The notes beneath the pieces are model-generated. The model saw nothing but the letters and a program-made list of their open reading frames with translations. It ran no database searches and had not been told where the DNA came from. DNA of 64,000 nt, taken from contig CAWEPI010000008.1 of assembly GCA_963810945.1 (NCBI GenBank), forward strand, positions 124,001 through 188,000. The letters are read 5' to 3'. Numbering within the stretch: the stretch's first letter is position 1; each line of letters opens with the position of its first letter. This DNA is from JAOUEA01 sp963810945. GTDB lineage: Bacteria > Actinomycetota > UBA4738 > HRBIN12. The translations under genes were made by a program, and so were the position numbers. Below, piece by piece: positions 25,842-35,990 of this stretch.

Positions 25842-28310
25842 GTGACGACGCGAGCCGACATCCGGGGAGCCGGGGAGCCGGAGGCCGGAGATCCCGTCCG
25901 CCCGCGAGGGGGCGCCGCCCTGCAGCGCGTCGCCCCGCTGGTGCGCCGGCTGGCCGGGCCCACGCTGATCGTCGCGGCGGTGCTGGCGGTCTCCTGGCAC
26001 ACCGCGGTCGCCGGCATGATCAGCAGCCAACACGTGGACATCACGGCCTTCTGGGTGCCGACGCACTGCTACCTCGGCCAGAGCCTGCGCGAGGGCACCA
26101 TCCCCGCGTGGAACCCGTACGTCTTCACGGGGACGCCGTTCGTCGCGGATCCGCAATCTGGCTGGATGTTCCTCTTGCCGATGCTCCTGTACACCGCCCT
26201 GCCCTGCGACGTCGCCGCACCCGTGCTGTTCCTGCTCACCCCCATGATCGGTGGGCTCGGGCTGTACCTCTTCCTGCGCAGCGAAGGGTGCTCGCGGGTC
26301 GCCGCGACCGTCGGCGGCCTCATCCTGTCCCTGTGTCTGGCCGGCTCCAGGCTCGGCCTCTCGTTCCCGTTCGCCTCGACGCTCGCCTGGACCGCGGTGA
26401 CCCTGTGGGCTGCTTCTCGGTTGCTCCGCGCATCGACCTGGTCCTCGCGCATCCTGTGGACGCTCGCGACCGCGGCGCTGTGGGGACAGATCGTCACGGC
26501 GCACGCGAGCCAGGGACTCCTGGTGGGCACGACCGCCGTGGCCACGTTCCTCGTCGTGAGGACGGCCGGCGACGTGGTGAAGCACCGGCGAGCCCTCGGG
26601 TCGGCGCTCATCCTCGGAGGGCTATTGTTCGCGTCCGCCGTGGTGGTCAACCTCGCGACGCTGGCGCCGCGGGCGGCCGTGCTCCCCCGGACATCTACGA
26701 ACCTCGGCTACGAGACGCTGTACCAGCTGGCGCGGGGGGACGCGAAGCAGCCCGTGTACGGGGAGGGGCGAGGCGCGGACGCGCGATGGCCCGCCAAGCT
26801 GTTGTTCCGCCAGGGCGCCTACGTCGGGTTCGCCGTCCTGGGACTTCTCGCCCTCGCGCCGTGGACACGACGACATCGAGCGCTCGCGCTCGCCATGGCC
26901 GCGTATGGGGCCGCCGCCTACGCCCTGTCCCTGCGCGCCGTGGCCGACGCGATCCGCGCACGGTTCGGTCAGGGAGGCGTGGTCGGCCTGCTCTACCTGC
27001 ACGCCCCCTGGCGCGTCGCGATCGGGGTGGTTCCCGCCATCGCCGTGCTCGCCGCGATCGGCGTCGATGCGTGGGGTGAACATCCGCAACGGACGCGCTT
27101 CATCATGCTCGGCATCGCCGCCCTCTTCCTCGGCGTCGTGGCGCTGTCGCTGCCCCCGGTGGAGACGCTGGCTCCCGCGCTGCTCGTGGCGGGGGGGGTC
27201 GCGCTCCTGCTCCTCGCCTCGATCCGGATGCCGGTGGTGCTCGCCGGCGTCGCCGTGCTCGTCGCGGCGGAGCTGGTCGTCAACGTCGTGACGGGGTACG
27301 GCCTCGCGCGCGATGCGCGCCTCATCAGCAGCGAGTTCGCGCTCGGCGTCCTTCCGCCCGGGGTGGCGGCCGTCTCGGGCCCGGACATCGACGCCGGGGC
27401 CTACCTCCGTCCGACCCGGTTCGTGTCCGAGCTGCGGAGCGCGCCCGGTCCCGTGCGATTCAACGTCGCCGGCCCCTACCACCTGGGCATGGGCGATGTG
27501 GGGGCGTGGGCCGGCATCGTCGAGCAACGCTCCATGCTGTTCAGGCTGGAGGGCGTCGACGGGTACAACCCGTTCCAGCTCCAGCGCTTCTGGCTCTACT
27601 CCCGACGCGTGAACACGCAGCCGCAGAAGTACAACCTGACGTCGTTCCCCCACGCCCCCGCGCACGTCCTGGACACGCTGGGCGTCACCCACGTGATCGC
27701 GCCCGCCGAGGCGCATCCAGCGCCGGACTGGTCGAAGGTTTCCACCGACGGGAGATGGGTCCTGTACGCGAGGAACGCTCCCGCACCCCGCGCCCAGCTC
27801 TTCGGCTCCTGGACCGTCGCGAGGTCGGCGGCCGATGCCTTGGACGACGTCACCGCGCCCGGATACGACCCACTCAGCACCCTCGTGCTCGAACAGGACC
27901 CCGGCGTGCCCTCGGACGCGGCTGCGGACCCGGGAACCGCGACCTACCGGTGGGATGGAACCCAGGCGGCGACGATCGAGGTCCACGCCGCATCGCCCTC
28001 CGTCCTCCTGGTCCGCAACGCGTATGACACGGGATGGGAGGCGACCGTCGACGGACGCGTCACGCCCGTGCTGGCCGCCGACTCGGTCTCGATCGGGGTG
28101 GCGGTGCCCGCCGGGTCCCACACCGTCCGGTTGGTGTATCGGGAGCCCTGGATCCTGTGGGGACTGCTCGGATCGCTCGTCGCCGTCGTCACCCTCGTGC
28201 TGGGGGCCCTCTTCTTCGGGCGTCGCGAGCGCCGTGCCCGTGCACCGCTGCCCGAGCCCACGCACTCCGATGACGGGCGAACGGTCGCCGGATACACTCC
28301 GGACCCATGA
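25842..28310 (+). CDS. YfhO-like membrane protein (GT-C-type fold)
   Basis: An 822-residue protein with about 12 transmembrane helices (residues 25 to about 490) and a C-terminal extracytoplasmic beta domain. After the first helix comes DITAFWVPTHCYLGQSL with WNPYVFTGTPFVADPQSG, the typical first loop of YfhO/GT-C proteins with an acidic residue. The end contains SPSVLLVRNAYDTGWEATVD and AVPAGSHTVRLVYRE, the usual YfhO tail, then a last helix. YfhO-type proteins take part in glycosylation of cell-surface polymers. It is followed 49 nt later by a glycosyltransferase fusion, supporting a lipid-linked sugar role. Confidence 0.78.
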   Translation: MTTRADIRGAGEPEAGDPVRPRGGAALQRVAPLVRRLAGPTLIVAAVLAVSWHTAVAGMISSQHVDITAFWVPTHCYLGQSLREGTIPAWNPYVFTGTPFVADPQSGWMFLLPMLLYTALPCDVAAPVLFLLTPMIGGLGLYLFLRSEGCSRVAATVGGLILSLCLAGSRLGLSFPFASTLAWTAVTLWAASRLLRASTWSSRILWTLATAALWGQIVTAHASQGLLVGTTAVATFLVVRTAGDVVKHRRALGSALILGGLLFASAVVVNLATLAPRAAVLPRTSTNLGYETLYQLARGDAKQPVYGEGRGADARWPAKLLFRQGAYVGFAVLGLLALAPWTRRHRALALAMAAYGAAAYALSLRAVADAIRARFGQGGVVGLLYLHAPWRVAIGVVPAIAVLAAIGVDAWGEHPQRTRFIMLGIAALFLGVVALSLPPVETLAPALLVAGGVALLLLASIRMPVVLAGVAVLVAAELVVNVVTGYGLARDARLISSEFALGVLPPGVAAVSGPDIDAGAYLRPTRFVSELRSAPGPVRFNVAGPYHLGMGDVGAWAGIVEQRSMLFRLEGVDGYNPFQLQRFWLYSRRVNTQPQKYNLTSFPHAPAHVLDTLGVTHVIAPAEAHPAPDWSKVSTDGRWVLYARNAPAPRAQLFGSWTVARSAADALDDVTAPGYDPLSTLVLEQDPGVPSDAAADPGTATYRWDGTQAATIEVHAASPSVLLVRNAYDTGWEATVDGRVTPVLAADSVSIGVAVPAGSHTVRLVYREPWILWGLLGSLVAVVTLVLGALFFGRRERRARAPLPEPTHSDDGRTVAGYTPDP

Positions 28311-28359
28311 TCGACGCCCGGGGCAACGGGCCCTCGCTCATCCCGGAACGGAGGCATCG

Positions 28360-29667
28360 ATGACGCGCCCGGACCTCTCGGTCGTCGTCCCCGTCTGGGA
28401 GCCGGTCCGCGATCTCGATCGGTTGATCGACGTGGTCCGTCAGACCGCCTCCGCGTTGTCGATCTCCGCCGAGATCATCGTGTGCACGGCTCCGTCACGC
28501 CGGCCCGAGGCGCTCGAGATCGCCGACGAGGACGTGCACGTCGTCCTGGCGGCGGCAGGTTCGGGCTACGGCCGCATCCTGGGCCAGGGCATCGCGCGGG
28601 CGCAGGGCCGGTTCGTGTGCACGGTCGACGCCGACTTCTACCCGCTCGGCGAGTTCATCTGGACGATGTGGATGCACCGCGACGAGGGTGAGGCGCTGAT
28701 CGGATCCCGGTACGTGCGCGGCGCCGTCGTCCAGATGAAGCTGTTGCGGCGCACGATGAGCTCGCTGCTCAACCTCGTCTATCGGATCGGGCTCTCGCTG
28801 CCCTTCCGCGACATCTCCAGCGGGTTCCGTATGTACCGCCGCGAGGTACTCGAGGACATCGGTCCCCCGACGGGCCAGGGCCTGGACGCGCTGCCGGAGT
28901 TGCTGGTCAAGGCGTACTGCCAGGGGTGGCGGATCTCGGAGGTGCCCATCTGGTACGAGGGGACCCGCCCGTGGACCCGGACCCGGATGCTCCGCCTGTC
29001 CGCCGCCTACGCCGGGACCATCATGCGGTCCTTCGGCCTGCGGAACTCCGTCAAGGCGGCGGACTACGACTCGCGCGCGTTCGACTCGTGGATCCCGCTC
29101 CAGCGCTACTGGCAGCGCCGCCGGTTCCACATCATCCGGGGCTTCATGGCGCGCGAGGGTGGCCGCGTGCTCGACATCGGCTGCGGGTCGAGCCGCATCG
29201 TCCAGAGCCTGCCGCGGGCGGTCGGCATGGACCTCCGCCTCCAGAAGTTGCGCTGGCTACGGTCCCCCGGCCGCTCCCTGTTACAGGCGGACATGAACCA
29301 TCTGCCCTTCGCCGACGCTGTCTTCGACAGCGTGGTCTGCTCGGAGGTCATCGAGCACATCCCGCACGAGCAGATCCGCCTGTCCGAGCTCGTCCGGGTC
29401 TTGGCGCCGGGCGGCACCCTCATCCTGGGGACGCCCGACTACAGCCGGCAACGATGGGTCACGCTCGAATGGGTGTACGGGAAGGTTTTCCCGGGCGGCT
29501 ACGTGAAGGAGCACATCAACCACTACACGCGCGACGGGCTCGAGCGGGAGCTCAGATCCCTCGGCCTCACCGTCCTCGAGTGCCGCTACGTCGGCGGCTC
29601 GGAGATGATCTTCCTCAGCCAGGTGCCGAGCACCGTGCAGGCGCCACGCACGACCGACGTGAGCTAG
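28360..29667 (+). CDS. Fusion of family 2 glycosyltransferase and SAM-dependent methyltransferase
   Basis: A 435-residue fusion. Residues 1-230: GT-A fold with SVVVPVWEPVRDLDRLI, the DxD-like VDADFYP (90-92) and DISSGFRMYRREVL, like polyprenyl-phosphate sugar transferases but without membrane helices. Residues 250-430: class I methyltransferase with SAM motif GRVLDIGCGSSRIV (from 268), SVVCSEVIEHIPHEQ and LAPGGTLILGTPDYS. The ATG at 28360 follows CGGAGG. The frame is open farther upstream inside the YfhO gene, but conservation starts here. It may glycosylate a polyprenyl phosphate or methylate the same product; the order of reactions is unknown. Convergent with nuoN, 6 nt apart. Confidence 0.82.
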   Translation: MTRPDLSVVVPVWEPVRDLDRLIDVVRQTASALSISAEIIVCTAPSRRPEALEIADEDVHVVLAAAGSGYGRILGQGIARAQGRFVCTVDADFYPLGEFIWTMWMHRDEGEALIGSRYVRGAVVQMKLLRRTMSSLLNLVYRIGLSLPFRDISSGFRMYRREVLEDIGPPTGQGLDALPELLVKAYCQGWRISEVPIWYEGTRPWTRTRMLRLSAAYAGTIMRSFGLRNSVKAADYDSRAFDSWIPLQRYWQRRRFHIIRGFMAREGGRVLDIGCGSSRIVQSLPRAVGMDLRLQKLRWLRSPGRSLLQADMNHLPFADAVFDSVVCSEVIEHIPHEQIRLSELVRVLAPGGTLILGTPDYSRQRWVTLEWVYGKVFPGGYVKEHINHYTRDGLERELRSLGLTVLECRYVGGSEMIFLSQVPSTVQAPRTTDVS

Positions 29668-29673
29668 GCCCGC

Positions 29674-31137
29674 TCAGAACGGGACCAGCGTGGAGAGGTC
29701 GGCGAGGCGCGCGAAGGGGTTCGGCATCACGAACACCATCACGATCGCCAGCGCCGCCAAGCCCACCACCGCCGTGACGAGCCAGGAGATCTGCATCCGG
29801 GACTCGTCCGTCGCCGGCTTGAAGATCATCTGGCGCGGCACCGCGAAGTAGTAGAAGACGCTGATCACCGAGTTCACGAGCATGGCCACCGCCATCCAGA
29901 TCCCGAGCGAACCGCCGCGATCGATCGCCGCACGGAAGATCAGGATCTTCGCCCAGAACCCGCCCGTGGGGGGCACGCCCGCCAGGGAGATCATGAAGAC
30001 CGTCATCGCGACCGCGAGGAACGCCGAACGTCGCGCGAGACCCGCGAAGTCGGTGATCAACAGGCGGGGCGAGGTCCGGCTCACGGCCACCGTCACCGCG
30101 TACGCCCCGATGTTCATGATCCCGTAGATCAGGATGTAGGTGACCGCGGCCGAGAACGCCGTGTGGTTGTTGGCCGGGTCGTTCGTGACCAGGGTGAACG
30201 GCAGCAGGATGTATCCCGCCTGCGCGATGCCCGAGTAGGCGAGCAGTCGCACCACCTGCGTCTGTTTCAGCGCGATCAGGTTGCCCACGAACATCGTGGC
30301 CACCGAGAGGAAGACGAAGATCGGCACCCAGAACGCGTTCTGGTGGATGAAGGCCACGAACATGAGCTGCAGCAGTCCGGCGAAGCCGGCAGCGCTCGAG
30401 GCCACCGCCAAGAACGCCGCGACCGGCACCGGCGAGCCCTCGTACGTATCGGGCGCCCAGAACTGGAACGGCACGGCGCTCACCTTGAACGCGAAGCCCA
30501 CCACCACGAACAGGATCGCCGCGAAGGCCATCGTCTCCTGGCCGCCCGAGATGTCGGCGAGCTTCAGCGCGATCCCTTCGAGCCGCGTGGCTCCGGTGAG
30601 GCCGTAGATCATGCTCATGCCGTAGAGCATCACGGCGGTCGAGAGCACGCCGATCAGGAAGAACTTCAGGCCCGCCTCGTTGGAGCGCAGGTCGTTCTTG
30701 CGGAACGCCGACATCAGGAACCCCGGGGCCGACACCAGCTCGAGCGAGACGAAGAGCATCAGCAGGTCGCGCGAGGCGGGCATCAGCAGGCAGCCCAGGA
30801 ACGAGGTCAGGAGCAGGAAGTAGTACTCGCCCTGGTAGAACCCGCCCTCCCGGAAGTAGCGGAGCGAGATCGCCAGGACCACGGCGGCCGTCACCAGGAA
30901 GAAGATCTGGAAGAGCAGCGCGAAGTTGTCCAGGACGAACATGCCGCCGAAGGCGACGCGGGGCGTGTTGCCGATCAGTGTGAGGGCGGACGCGAGGGCG
31001 GCCAGCACGCCGAGCAGCGAGATCGGCATCCCCAGCCACTTGTGCCGCGCCGAGAGGAACACGTCGACCACCAGCACGAGGAGGATCGTCCCCGCGACGA
31101 TGAACTCCGGCAGGAGCGCGTGGTAGTCGAGGTTCAT
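29674..31137 (-). CDS. nuoN: NADH-quinone oxidoreductase subunit N (set 2)
   Basis: A 487-residue antiporter-like subunit with about 14 helices. Hallmarks: MSMIYGLTGATRLEG, a VPFQFWAPDTYEGSPVPVAA segment (NuoN version of the conserved proton-channel helix) and RLLAYSGIAQAGYILLP. It is the last gene of the long minus-strand nuo block. Set 2 has its own L, M and N, so a complete proton-pumping arm is encoded. It ends 6 nt from the convergent glycosyltransferase fusion. Confidence 0.93.
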   Translation of the reverse strand: MNLDYHALLPEFIVAGTILLVLVVDVFLSARHKWLGMPISLLGVLAALASALTLIGNTPRVAFGGMFVLDNFALLFQIFFLVTAAVVLAISLRYFREGGFYQGEYYFLLLTSFLGCLLMPASRDLLMLFVSLELVSAPGFLMSAFRKNDLRSNEAGLKFFLIGVLSTAVMLYGMSMIYGLTGATRLEGIALKLADISGGQETMAFAAILFVVVGFAFKVSAVPFQFWAPDTYEGSPVPVAAFLAVASSAAGFAGLLQLMFVAFIHQNAFWVPIFVFLSVATMFVGNLIALKQTQVVRLLAYSGIAQAGYILLPFTLVTNDPANNHTAFSAAVTYILIYGIMNIGAYAVTVAVSRTSPRLLITDFAGLARRSAFLAVAMTVFMISLAGVPPTGGFWAKILIFRAAIDRGGSLGIWMAVAMLVNSVISVFYYFAVPRQMIFKPATDESRMQISWLVTAVVGLAALAIVMVFVMPNPFARLADLSTLVPF

Positions 31138-31147
31138 CGAGGTCCGA

Positions 31148-32676
31148 TCATCCGCCGAAGAGGGCCGCGAGCGCTTGGGCGCCGTGCTGCGTCACGTTGA
31201 AGATCATGCCGGGGAACAGACCCAGCACCAGGATCAGGGCGAGCAGCGGCAGCCAGGAGACCCACTCGACGGCCAGGATGTCGCGGAAGCCCTTGGCCTG
31301 CCACCGGTCGGGCATCGTGCCCATGTTCACGCGCTGGAGCATCCACAGGAAGTAGCCCGCGGTGAGCACCGTGCCGATCCCACCCGCGATCATGAACGCG
31401 CGGAACAGCGACACGCTGAGACCCGTCGCCGGGCTGAACGAGGAGAGCAACGCCATGACCTCGCCCCAGAACCCGGCGAGGCCGGGCAGCCCGAGCGAGG
31501 CGATGGCCACGAACGCGAAGATCCCGCCCATCTTCGGGCAGGCCCGCCATCAGGCCGCCGCCGATGTCGGAGATCTCGCGCGTGTGGTAGCGGTCGTAGA
31601 TCGAGCCGACGCAGAAGAAGAGCATGCCGGTGATCACGCCGTGGGCGACCATCCCGAAGACCGCCGCCTGGATCCCGATCGTCGTGAGCGTGGCGATCCC
31701 CAGCATCACGAACCCCATGTGCCCCACCGAGGAGAACGCGATCAGCCGTTTCAGGTCCTTCTGCGCCAGGCAGGCGAGCGCGGCGTAGACGATGGCGATC
31801 GCCGCGAGCAGGCCGATCCAGGGGGCATAGACCTTCGCGCCCTCGGGCAACATCGGGAGGGCGATCCGGATGAACCCGTACGTGCCCATCTTCAGCATGA
31901 CGCCCGCCAGGAGCACCGAGCCGATCGTCGGGGCCTCGGTGTGGGCGTCGGGCAGCCACGTGTGGAACGGCCACATCGGCACCTTCACCGCGAAGCCCAG
32001 GGCGACGGCGCCGAAGACGACCAGCTGGAACGTGTGGCTGAAGCCGCCGCCGGCCCCGAACGCCGTGATGGCCTGCATGTCGAACGTGTGCGGCGCCGGC
32101 GTCGTTGAAGTACATCGCCAGGAAGCCCAGCAGCATGAAGACGGATCCGAACAGCGTGTACAGGAAGAACTTGATGGAGGCGTACTCGCGGTTGGCGGAA
32201 CCCCAGATCCCGATCAGGAAGTACATCGGGACCAGCACCATCTCCCAGAAGACGAAGAACAGGATCAGGTCGAACGCGATGAAGGTGCCGGCCATGCCGG
32301 TCTCGAGCAGGAGCATCAGGGCGAGGAACGCCTTCGTGCGCCCGGCCTCGGGGATGTACCGCCAGGAGTAGATCGCGCACAGGAACGAGAGCAGGAAGGT
32401 CAGCAGGTAGAGCGGCAGCGAGAGGCCGTCGATGCCCACGTGGTACCGCGCCCCGATCACGGGGATCCAGCTGACGTTCAGCACGTATTGCAGACCCCGC
32501 ACGCCGTAGTCGTACCCGATGGCGATCGCGACGGCGGAGATCAGCGCCGCGCCCGTGAAGACGATGCCGAGGCCGCGGACCGCCTTGTCCTTCTCTTTCG
32601 GCATGAACATGATCACCACCGCCCCGAGCAGGGGCAGGAAGGTGGTGATCGTGATCGCCGAGTTCTCCCAGGTCAT
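31148..32676 (-). CDS. nuoM: NADH-quinone oxidoreductase subunit M (set 2), two frameshifts
   Basis: Antiporter-like subunit spread over three frames. Part 1 (from ATG 32676) runs to LLGFLAMYFNDAGA with the conserved LFFVFWEMVLVPMYFLIG. Part 2 begins FDMQAITAFGAGGG and holds WPFHTWLPDAHTEAPTIGSV and RLIAFSSVGHMGFVM. Part 3 begins MGGIFAFVAIASLGLPG. The shifts lie at about 32080-32100 and 31525-31540; deleting one base at each rejoins normal NuoM sequence of about 509 residues. No other damage is visible, so sequence error is the likely cause. Confidence 0.87.
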
Positions 32677-32689
32677 GGTCCGCTCCCTC

Positions 32690-34672
32690 TCATGCGATCT
32701 TGATGAAGACGATGGCCAACGCGACGACGCCGACGAAGAGCCCGGCGGCATACCACTGGACGTTGCCCGATTGGATGAACTTCAGTAGCCCGCCCGCCTC
32801 GCCGGTCAGCTCGCCGATCCCGTTGATGATCCCGTCGATCACCGTGCGGTCGAACCACGCGATGCCTCTCGACAGCGCCTTCGTCGCGGCGGCAGCGCCG
32901 TTCACGATGGCGTCCAGCACGTGCTGGTTGAACCAGTACACCCCCGCCGAGAGCGTGTCCCGCGTGGGGTACACGATGGCCCGCATGTAGAACGCATCGA
33001 TGTAGTACCGGTTCTGGAAGACGGTCCACAGCGATCCGAGCCGCGCCTCCATCGGGTCTTCCTCGGCGTGCGTCTTGTACATCGAGTAGCCGATGAACAG
33101 TCCGCCGACGGCCAGCACCGTGCCGGCGAGGGCGATCCACGGCACGAACTTGGCGGCCTCGATCGCCTCGTAGAACACCCACTTGCCGAAGACCGCCCCG
33201 AACTGCGGCGCGCCCAGCAGGCCCAGGAAGGTCGTGGCGCCGGCCAGCACGACGAGCGGTCCCGTCATGGAGGGGGGCGACTCGTGCGGATGCGCCGTGC
33301 CCCGGTACTCGCCGGTGAACGTCATCATCACCATCCGCGCCGTGTAGAAGGCCGTGATCAGCGCGGTGAGGAGGAACGCCGCGAAGAGCCAGTAATGGTG
33401 GGTCTCCTGCGCGACCACGAGGAGCTCGTCCTTCGACCAGAACCCGGCGAACGGGAAGATGCCTGCGAGGGCGAGCGAGCCGATCAGCATCGTCCAGAAC
33501 GTGATGGGCATCTCCTTCCGGAGCCCGCCCATGTCGCTCATGTTGTTGGAGTGCACGGCGTGGATCACCGAGCCGGCGCAGAGGAAGAGCAGCGCCTTGA
33601 AGAACGCGTGCGTGAACAGGTGGAAGAACCCCGCCGTGAGGCCCAGCTTGCCCAGCGAGAGGCCCGCCACCATGTAGGCGAGCTGCGAGAGCGTCGAATA
33701 CGCGAGCACACGCTTGATGTCGTCCTGCACGATGGCCAACAGCGCCGCGCCCAGCATCGTGATCGCCGCGATGATGCTGACCGTGGTGAGCACCCAGGGA
33801 CTCGCGTCGAGGAAGACCTGGAACAGCCGCCCGATCAGGTAGACGCCGGCCGCGACCATCGTGGCGGCGTGGATCAGCGCCGACACGGGTGTGGGGCCCG
33901 CCATGGCGTCGGGGAGCCAGACGTGCAGCGGGAACTGGGCGGACTTCCCGACCGTGCCACCGAACAGCAGGATGGCCGCCATCGACACGTAGAGGGCCGA
34001 GACGCCGGGCGCGCCGACCGCGTGGGTCACGGCGCCGATGTTGCTGGTGGTGAACCCGGTGACCGCGATCAGCGCGAAGATGCCGAACATGAAGGGGACG
34101 TCACCGATACGCGTGGTGATGAACGCCTTGATCGCGGCGCTGGAGTTCTCCTTCACCTCCCACCAATGTCCGATCAGGAGGTAGGAGCAGAGCCCCATGA
34201 CCTCCCACGCGATCAACAGCTCGATCAGGTTGTTGGAGACGACGACCGCGAGCATCGCCGCCGTGAAGATCGAGAGCACGACGTAGAACCAGGTGAACCG
34301 CTCGTCGCCGTGCATGTAGCCGAGCGAGTAGATGTGCACCATCAACGAGATCGTCGAGACGACGACGAGCATGATCGCGGTGAGCCCGTCGACGAGGATG
34401 CCGAGCTCCAGATGGAGCGAGCCGATCTGGAACCACGAGATCGCGCTCTCGTACGGCCCGTGTCCCTCCACGAAGTGCCACAGGACGCCGATCGACATCA
34501 CGAACGCGGCGCCCACCATCGCGATGCCGTAGACGGCGCCCTTGCCGGGCGTGCGCTTGCCGAAGAAGAGCGTCACCACCGCCGAGATGAAGGGCAGGAT
34601 CGGGATCACCCAGGCGTACTTCACGAACGCGCTCACGGCGCCCGTGCTCACGGTGACGGTCTCCGCTACCAC
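32690..34672 (-). CDS. nuoL: NADH-quinone oxidoreductase subunit L (set 2)
   Basis: A 660-residue subunit L with about 16 helices. Conserved strings: LIAWEVMGLCSYLLIGHWW, PLHVWLPDAMAGPTPVSALI, RVLAYSTLSQLAYMVAG, and FPFAGFWSKDELL. The long amphipathic lateral helix is represented near the C-terminus before the last membrane segment. GTG at 34672 overlaps the nuoK stop by 7 nt. It forms the distal proton channel. It shares about the same architecture as the set 1 NuoL (643 residues) but is clearly a diverged paralogue. Confidence 0.94.
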   Translation of the reverse strand: MVAETVTVSTGAVSAFVKYAWVIPILPFISAVVTLFFGKRTPGKGAVYGIAMVGAAFVMSIGVLWHFVEGHGPYESAISWFQIGSLHLELGILVDGLTAIMLVVVSTISLMVHIYSLGYMHGDERFTWFYVVLSIFTAAMLAVVVSNNLIELLIAWEVMGLCSYLLIGHWWEVKENSSAAIKAFITTRIGDVPFMFGIFALIAVTGFTTSNIGAVTHAVGAPGVSALYVSMAAILLFGGTVGKSAQFPLHVWLPDAMAGPTPVSALIHAATMVAAGVYLIGRLFQVFLDASPWVLTTVSIIAAITMLGAALLAIVQDDIKRVLAYSTLSQLAYMVAGLSLGKLGLTAGFFHLFTHAFFKALLFLCAGSVIHAVHSNNMSDMGGLRKEMPITFWTMLIGSLALAGIFPFAGFWSKDELLVVAQETHHYWLFAAFLLTALITAFYTARMVMMTFTGEYRGTAHPHESPPSMTGPLVVLAGATTFLGLLGAPQFGAVFGKWVFYEAIEAAKFVPWIALAGTVLAVGGLFIGYSMYKTHAEEDPMEARLGSLWTVFQNRYYIDAFYMRAIVYPTRDTLSAGVYWFNQHVLDAIVNGAAAATKALSRGIAWFDRTVIDGIINGIGELTGEAGGLLKFIQSGNVQWYAAGLFVGVVALAIVFIKIA

Positions 34673-34968
34673 TTGAGGAGGTTCACCTCGTCCACGTTGA
34701 TGGACTCCCGGTTGCGGAAGAGCAGGATCACGATGGCGAGCCCGATCCCGACCTCGGCGGCGGCCACCGCGATCACGAACAACGCGAAGACCTGTCCGGT
34801 CGCGTCCTTCAGGTAGGCGGAGAACCCGACCAGGTTCACGTTGACGGCGTTCAGCATCAGCTCGATCGCCATCAGCACCATGATCGCGTTGCGTCGCGCC
34901 AGCACGCCGTACACGCCGGCTGAGAACAGCAGCGCCGAGAAGAAGAGGATGAACGGCAGGCGGATCAT
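34666..34968 (-). CDS. nuoK: NADH-quinone oxidoreductase subunit K (set 2)
   Basis: A 100-residue, three-helix subunit. The membrane glutamates of the proton path are in MAIELMLNAVNVN and AAAEVGIGLAIV, and the C-terminus NVDEVNLLKW is typical. The ATG at 34968 overlaps the nuoJ stop by 4 nt. Length is normal for NuoK. Confidence 0.95.
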   Translation of the reverse strand: MIRLPFILFFSALLFSAGVYGVLARRNAIMVLMAIELMLNAVNVNLVGFSAYLKDATGQVFALFVIAVAAAEVGIGLAIVILLFRNRESINVDEVNLLKW

Positions 34969-35471
34969 GCGCCGTCGTCCTTCCGCGCCAGGACGATCGC
35001 GCCGATCAAGGCTGCCAGGAGCAGGAAGGAGATCGCCTCGAACGGCAGGACGTATGAACGGAAGATCGCCTCGCCGATCACGCCCGTGTTCCCCGAGAAC
35101 GCGCCGTAGGTGTTCTGGGCGTCCTTCATGGGCCAGGCCTGCTGGATCAGGAAGACCAGCCCGACGAAGACGCCGGCCGCCACCACGACGCCCACCCATC
35201 GCTGCTGGTTGTCGAGCGTGTCGCGTCCGATCGGCGCCTTCGTGAGCATGAGTCCGAACAGGAACAGGATCACGATGGCCCCGACGTAGATCAGGATCTG
35301 CACCCACCCGGTGAACTCCGCGCCCAGCAGCAGGTAGACCGAGCCCACGCTGAGCAGCGTCACCACGAGGTAGAGCGCGGCGTGCACCACGTTGCGCGCG
35401 GTCACGACCGCGATCGCGCTGACGCTGCCCACCACCGCCAGGACGAGGAAGGCGTACTCCTGGGCCGTCAC
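34965..35471 (-). CDS. nuoJ: NADH-quinone oxidoreductase subunit J (set 2)
   Basis: A 168-residue, five-helix subunit with the conserved NVVHAALYLVVTLLSVGSVY and VQILIYVGAIVILFLFGLM (the pi-bulge helix). The GTG at 35471 overlaps the nuoI stop by 4 nt. It belongs to the membrane arm beside NuoK and NuoA. Confidence 0.94.
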   Translation of the reverse strand: MTAQEYAFLVLAVVGSVSAIAVVTARNVVHAALYLVVTLLSVGSVYLLLGAEFTGWVQILIYVGAIVILFLFGLMLTKAPIGRDTLDNQQRWVGVVVAAGVFVGLVFLIQQAWPMKDAQNTYGAFSGNTGVIGEAIFRSYVLPFEAISFLLLAALIGAIVLARKDDGA

Positions 35472-35980
35472 GACGCCTCCTCCACCGGAGCCTCGGCGCC
35501 TTCCTCCAACGCGGGGGGCGGCAGCACCGTGTACGTCCAGTCCTCGAGACGCTCCTTCTCGTGCACGAGCTCGGCCTGGCCGTACTCGGCGTACTCGAAC
35601 TCGGGGCTCCAGAAGAGGGCGTCGAAGGGGCAGACCTCCACGCAGATGCCGCAGTACATGCAGAGGGCGTAGTCGATCGCGAAGCGGTCGAGGATCTTGG
35701 CCGAGCGCGCGCGCCCGCCCCCCGCCGGATCGTGTGACTCCTTGTGCGCATCGATGTAGATGCACCAGTCGGGGCACTCGCGCGAGCACTTGTAGCAGAC
35801 CGTGCAGTTCTCCTGCTTCAGCGCGATCACCCCGCGCGTGCGCGGAGGCAGGTCCGGCTTCTCGTGCGGGTACTGCTGGGTGATGGCCGGATGCAGCATC
35901 GCCTTGAGCGTGACCCCCAGGCCCTTCACGAGCCCCTGGCCGATGCCCGATTCCGGCTGGTCCTTCTTCTCCTTCACCAC
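35468..35980 (-). CDS. nuoI: NADH-quinone oxidoreductase subunit I (set 2)
   Basis: A 170-residue ferredoxin-like subunit with two [4Fe-4S] motifs, CTVCYKCSRECP and CMYCGICVEVCP, carrying clusters N6a and N6b that lead to N2 in NuoB. An unusual insertion rich in Gly/Arg (HDPAGGGRARSAK) sits between them, and the C-terminal tail is acidic. It lies 10 nt after nuoH. Since set 2 lacks nuoEFG, its input electrons must come from another module. Confidence 0.93.
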   Translation of the reverse strand: MVKEKKDQPESGIGQGLVKGLGVTLKAMLHPAITQQYPHEKPDLPPRTRGVIALKQENCTVCYKCSRECPDWCIYIDAHKESHDPAGGGRARSAKILDRFAIDYALCMYCGICVEVCPFDALFWSPEFEYAEYGQAELVHEKERLEDWTYTVLPPPALEEGAEAPVEEAS

Positions 35981-35990
35981 CCCTGCCCCC

